From AC-9 sp051984395 (GTDB lineage Bacteria > Actinomycetota > Acidimicrobiia > Acidimicrobiales > AC-9), in NCBI GenBank assembly GCA_051984395.1, contig JBPYEZ010000150.1, positions 1 through 16,052 on the forward strand: DNA of 16,052 nt, given 5' to 3'. Below are positions 13,756 through 16,052 of the stretch, piece after piece. Under the pieces are notes generated by a model, which was not told the origin of the DNA, searched no databases, and saw only the letters and a program-made list of their open reading frames with translations. Positions within the stretch are counted from its first letter, which is position 1. Each line of letters starts with the position of its first letter. The translations under genes were made by a program, and so were the position numbers.

Positions 13756-14799
13756 TCAGCCGGTGCTGCCGGCGCCCGAACGAGGCTCGGGGACACCGTC
13801 GCGCTCCCTGATCAGCCTCGACGCTTCGACCACCGCTCTCCCGGGGCCGCCCGAGGTGGGCGCCTCGGGGCGGTACGACTCCCCCGCCAAGGCGGCGATC
13901 GAAGCGCCCGCCGACTCGGCCAACGCCGTCAGGTCATACCCTCCTTCGAGGAACGCCAGGCGCCGGCCGGGGCCCACGAGCCCGACGGCCTCGGTCATCA
14001 GATCGGCGAAATCGCCGGCTGACAGCCCGAGGTCCGTGAGCGGGTCGTCCCGGTGCCCGTCGAAGCCGGCAGAGACGATCACCCAGCTCGGGGCGAAGGA
14101 TTCCACCGCTCCCGCCAACACCTCGTCCAGGGCGCTTCGATAGGTGTCACCCGTCGTGCCCGGTGGGAAGGGAAAATTGATGGTCGTGCCCTCTCCTGCC
14201 CCCTCCCCCGTCTCGTCGAGCCGGCCGGTGCCGGGGTAGAGGGGGAACTGGTGCATCGAGACGTAGAGCACCCTCGGGTCAGAGTAGAAGGCGTCCTGGG
14301 TGCCGTTGCCGTGGTGGGCGTCCCAGTCGACGATCAGGACGCGCTCGCCTCGTGCCGCGAGGGCGGCCGCCGCCACGGCCACGTTGTTGAGCAGACAGAA
14401 GCCCATCGCCCTCGCCGGCGTGGCGTGGTGCCCCGGTGGGCGGACGGCCAGAAAGGCGGCGTCGGCCTCGCCCCGATCGAGTCGCTCGATGGCATCAACG
14501 CCGGCACCCGCCGCCACGGTGGCCGCCCACCACGAGCTCTCGCCCGCGGTCGTGTCGGGGTCGAGGGCGCCCCCGCCGGCTCGGCAGAACCTTTCCACGG
14601 CGTCGAGATGCTGGGGCAGGTGGACGGCCTCCAGCTCGACCCGGGTAGCGGGCCGGGGCGAGAACGGTACGAGGAGGTCGGCCAGGCCGGCGTGCTCGAT
14701 ACCCTGGGCCACGGCACGCAGCCGAGCAGGGCGCTCGGGATGAGCGGCGCCCGTGTCGTGATCGAGACAGGCGGGGTGGGTACCGAAGAGAACGGCCAC
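13756..14799 (-). CDS. Histone-deacetylase-like (AcuC/class II) amidohydrolase
   Basis: A zinc-dependent deacetylase-fold enzyme of 347 residues when started at GTG 14799. Signatures are THPACLDHDTGAAHPERPARL, RPPGHHA (His124-His125), GFCLLNNVAVAA, VDWDAHHGNGTQ with zinc ligands Asp160 and His162, SAGFDGHRDDPL with Asp247, and LEGGYDL with the catalytic Tyr288. All active-site residues are present. Bacterial relatives deacetylate acetyl-CoA synthetase, polyamines or other acetyl-amines; which applies here cannot be told. Start choice: a TAACCT box ends 7 nt before GTG 14799, as expected for a leaderless transcript, and the protein then begins directly with the conserved VLFGTHP strand. The alternative ATG 14826 adds nine residues and has only a poor ribosome binding site. 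It is upstream of cca in one operon and divergent from a GNAT gene. Confidence 0.9.
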   Translation of the reverse strand: MAVLFGTHPACLDHDTGAAHPERPARLRAVAQGIEHAGLADLLVPFSPRPATRVELEAVHLPQHLDAVERFCRAGGGALDPDTTAGESSWWAATVAAGAGVDAIERLDRGEADAAFLAVRPPGHHATPARAMGFCLLNNVAVAAAALAARGERVLIVDWDAHHGNGTQDAFYSDPRVLYVSMHQFPLYPGTGRLDETGEGAGEGTTINFPFPPGTTGDTYRSALDEVLAGAVESFAPSWVIVSAGFDGHRDDPLTDLGLSAGDFADLMTEAVGLVGPGRRLAFLEGGYDLTALAESAGASIAALAGESYRPEAPTSGGPGRAVVEASRLIRERDGVPEPRSGAGSTG

Positions 14800-14806
14800 G
14801 GTGCCG

Positions 14807-14812
14807 AGGTTA
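14807..14812 (-). promoter_or_regulatory. Candidate -10 box (TAACCT) for the deacetylase-cca operon
   Basis: Minus-strand TAACCT, a TANNNT match, is followed by 7 nt and then the GTG at 14799. This puts the transcription start on the start codon and favours 14799 over the upstream ATG at 14826, which would lie outside such an mRNA. Confidence 0.35.
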
Positions 14813-14882
14813 TCGGGCACCAGCATCGCAGCTCACAGCGGCTGCCACCGCTTCCATCCGCCTCTGTAGGCTCCGGTGCGAG

Positions 14883-15635
14883 GTGAGCACAGCCAACGTC
14901 CAGGTCGTCCGTTGGGGGGCCGAGCAGGCTCGGATCGGCCCCTGGCAGGGCGACGACCGCGTCGCCTACCTGAGCCCACTCGCCGGTACCCCTCCCCCCT
15001 CGGTGGCCTTCGTGCGCCGTTGCCTCGACCAGGTCGCCGGTCACGGGTTCTCCCGGGTGGTCACCGGAGCTCTGGCCGTGCCGGAGCAGGCGGCCTTCAT
15101 CGGCGCCGGGTTCAGGGTGGAGGAAAGCCTCCACGTCCTGAGCGCAGACCTGGCGCGCGTGATGGACGGGTCGTCGCGCTCCGCCCCTGGTGACGTGGTC
15201 ATCCGCCGGGCCCACAGCGCCGACCGCCCCCGCGTCCTGGCGCTGGACCGCCTCGCCTTCGACTCGTTCTGGCAGCTGGACGAGACCGGGCTGGTCGAAG
15301 CGCTGCGTGCCACTCCCCGGGCAAGGTTCAGGGTGGCGGTCGATGTGCGGGCCGATCACACTGCGGCCACGGGCATCGTCGGCTACGCCATCACCGGCCG
15401 CGCCGGACGACATGGGTTCCTGCAGCGGCTGGCCGTGCACCCGACGTGGCAGCGCCGCGGCATCGGGAGGGCTCTGGTCGTCGACGGTCTCGTCTGGCTG
15501 CACCGTCGAGGCGTCGAGCGGGCCGCGGTCAACACCCAGCTCGAGAACCGCAGGGCACTCGCCCTCTACGAAGCGCTCGGCTTCAAACGCGAGCCCCGAG
15601 GTCTCTCCGTCCTGAGCGCCGGCGTCCGGCCATGA
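14883..15635 (+). CDS. GNAT-family N-acetyltransferase with a degenerate N-terminal GNAT-like half
   Basis: The 250-residue protein starts at GTG 14883; a TAGGCT box ending 10 nt before it suggests a nearly leaderless mRNA. The C-terminal half (about 105-240) is a full GNAT domain: VIRRAHSADRPRVLALDRLAF, GIVGYAITGR, the acetyl-CoA loop LAVHPTWQRRGIGRALV (about 183-199, with QRRGIG) and NRRALALYEALGFKRE. The N-terminal half contains SRVVTGALAVPEQAAFIGAGFRVEESLHVL, which looks like the end of a second GNAT fold lacking the acetyl-CoA loop. Tandem GNATs with one dead half are known in actinobacteria (for example the mycothiol synthase type), but the substrate cannot be predicted. It resembles RimI-like enzymes in its active half. 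The stop overlaps the next start as ATGA, and the gene diverges from the deacetylase across 83 bp. Confidence 0.87.
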   Translation: MSTANVQVVRWGAEQARIGPWQGDDRVAYLSPLAGTPPPSVAFVRRCLDQVAGHGFSRVVTGALAVPEQAAFIGAGFRVEESLHVLSADLARVMDGSSRSAPGDVVIRRAHSADRPRVLALDRLAFDSFWQLDETGLVEALRATPRARFRVAVDVRADHTAATGIVGYAITGRAGRHGFLQRLAVHPTWQRRGIGRALVVDGLVWLHRRGVERAAVNTQLENRRALALYEALGFKREPRGLSVLSAGVRP

Positions 15636-16052
15636 GCCGCCGGGGGTCCAGGCTGATGGCAGCCGTCCTGGCTCTGGCTGCCGGCGGCCTGGCGGGAGCT
15701 GCCGCCACGATCGTCGGCTCGACGAGCGCCGCCGCTGCCGGCGCCAACGCAGAGACGGCGCCCAGCGGGCGGATGACCCTCGTCCAGCAGACGCCCTGGG
15801 TCGGTCCTGGCCAGAGCTTCCAGCTCCGCCTGGCCATCTCGTCGCCCGTCCCTCGGGGTGACCTCGCCGTGGCAGTCACGGTGTTCGACAGGCTCACCAG
15901 CCGCTCGGCCTTCAGCCAGACCGTGCAGGGCCGCGACGCAGGGGTGCTGCAAGGGTTTCCTCCGGCCCCGGTCAGCAGCCTCCCGGCGAACCCAGCGGGC
16001 GAGGTGAGCGTGACCGTCCCCGTCGGCTCGTCGCCACAGTCCCCCGCGGCCG
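15632..16052 (+). CDS. Secreted DUF6049-like protein, 5' part
   Basis: The frame starts at ATG 15632, overlapping the GNAT stop, and is still open at the window edge after 140 codons. It begins with Arg-rich MSRRGSRL, then a hydrophobic Ala/Leu/Gly stretch (MAAVLALAAGGLAGAAATIV) and an Ala-rich cleavage region, i.e. a signal peptide. The mature part reads MTLVQQTPWVGPGQSFQLRLAIS, then DLAVAVTVFDRLTSRSAFSQTV, a beta-rich extracellular start typical of DUF6049 proteins. These are large actinobacterial exported proteins usually encoded between cca and the MurJ/MviN lipid flippase gene, so a flippase gene is expected next, outside the window. The family assignment rests on position and N-terminal style and is moderate. 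Confidence 0.65.
   Translation, partial: MSRRGSRLMAAVLALAAGGLAGAAATIVGSTSAAAAGANAETAPSGRMTLVQQTPWVGPGQSFQLRLAISSPVPRGDLAVAVTVFDRLTSRSAFSQTVQGRDAGVLQGFPPAPVSSLPANPAGEVSVTVPVGSSPQSPAA

Overview
The window is GC-rich bacterial DNA, dense with genes that have short gaps and many start/stop overlaps. Gene content and order indicate an actinobacterium: an rpsF-ssb-rpsR-rplI-dnaB block, an actinobacterial-type inositol-phosphate synthase behind a PadR regulator, a DUF5318 protein, and a CCA-adding enzyme close to a DUF6049-like secreted protein. My best guess is a deep-branching lineage such as Acidimicrobiia, but this rests on gene order and style only; no rRNA gene is present. These blocks lie near oriC in mycobacteria, so the window is probably near the replication origin.

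Layout. 1-249: end of a small antibiotic-biosynthesis-monooxygenase-like protein. 317-1528 (-): secreted protein with a long Ala/Pro linker and a C-terminal glycoside-hydrolase-like domain. 1800-2477 (-): NarL-type response regulator whose receiver has lost most of its phosphorylation residues. 2605-3096 (-): VOC/glyoxalase-fold protein. 3189-4111 (-): Cys-rich unknown protein preceded by a tiny 54-codon gene that appears translationally coupled to it. 4454-4873 (+): TraR/DksA-type zinc-finger protein, diverging from that pair and converging on dnaB. 4883-8565 (-): the replication/ribosome block in transcription order rpsF, ssb, rpsR, rplI, dnaB, with dnaB interrupted by a compact 143-residue mini-intein. 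8769-9701 (-): panB. 9767-9955 (+): small four-cysteine protein diverging from panB. 9998-10408 (-): DUF5318. 10638-12361 (+): PadR regulator overlapping ino1, with an AT-rich repeated operator candidate upstream. 12355-14799 (-): histone-deacetylase-like enzyme followed by the CCA-adding enzyme. 14883-16052 (+): GNAT acetyltransferase overlapping a secreted DUF6049-like protein that runs off the window.

Most of the window is housekeeping: replication (DnaB, SSB), ribosome assembly (S6, S18, L9), tRNA 3'-end maturation, pantothenate and inositol synthesis. The points that most deserve a second look are the natural DnaB mini-intein, a LexA-box-like site on a candidate dnaB promoter, the degenerate response regulator, the near-palindromic tandem repeat in front of padR-ino1, the coupled micro-gene/Cys-rich pair, the S18 tail extension, and several TANNNT boxes that sit exactly where leaderless starts would need them. 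I found no CRISPR array, insertion sequence, tRNA, rRNA or prophage, and I do not see an obviously new multi-gene defence or biosynthetic system.
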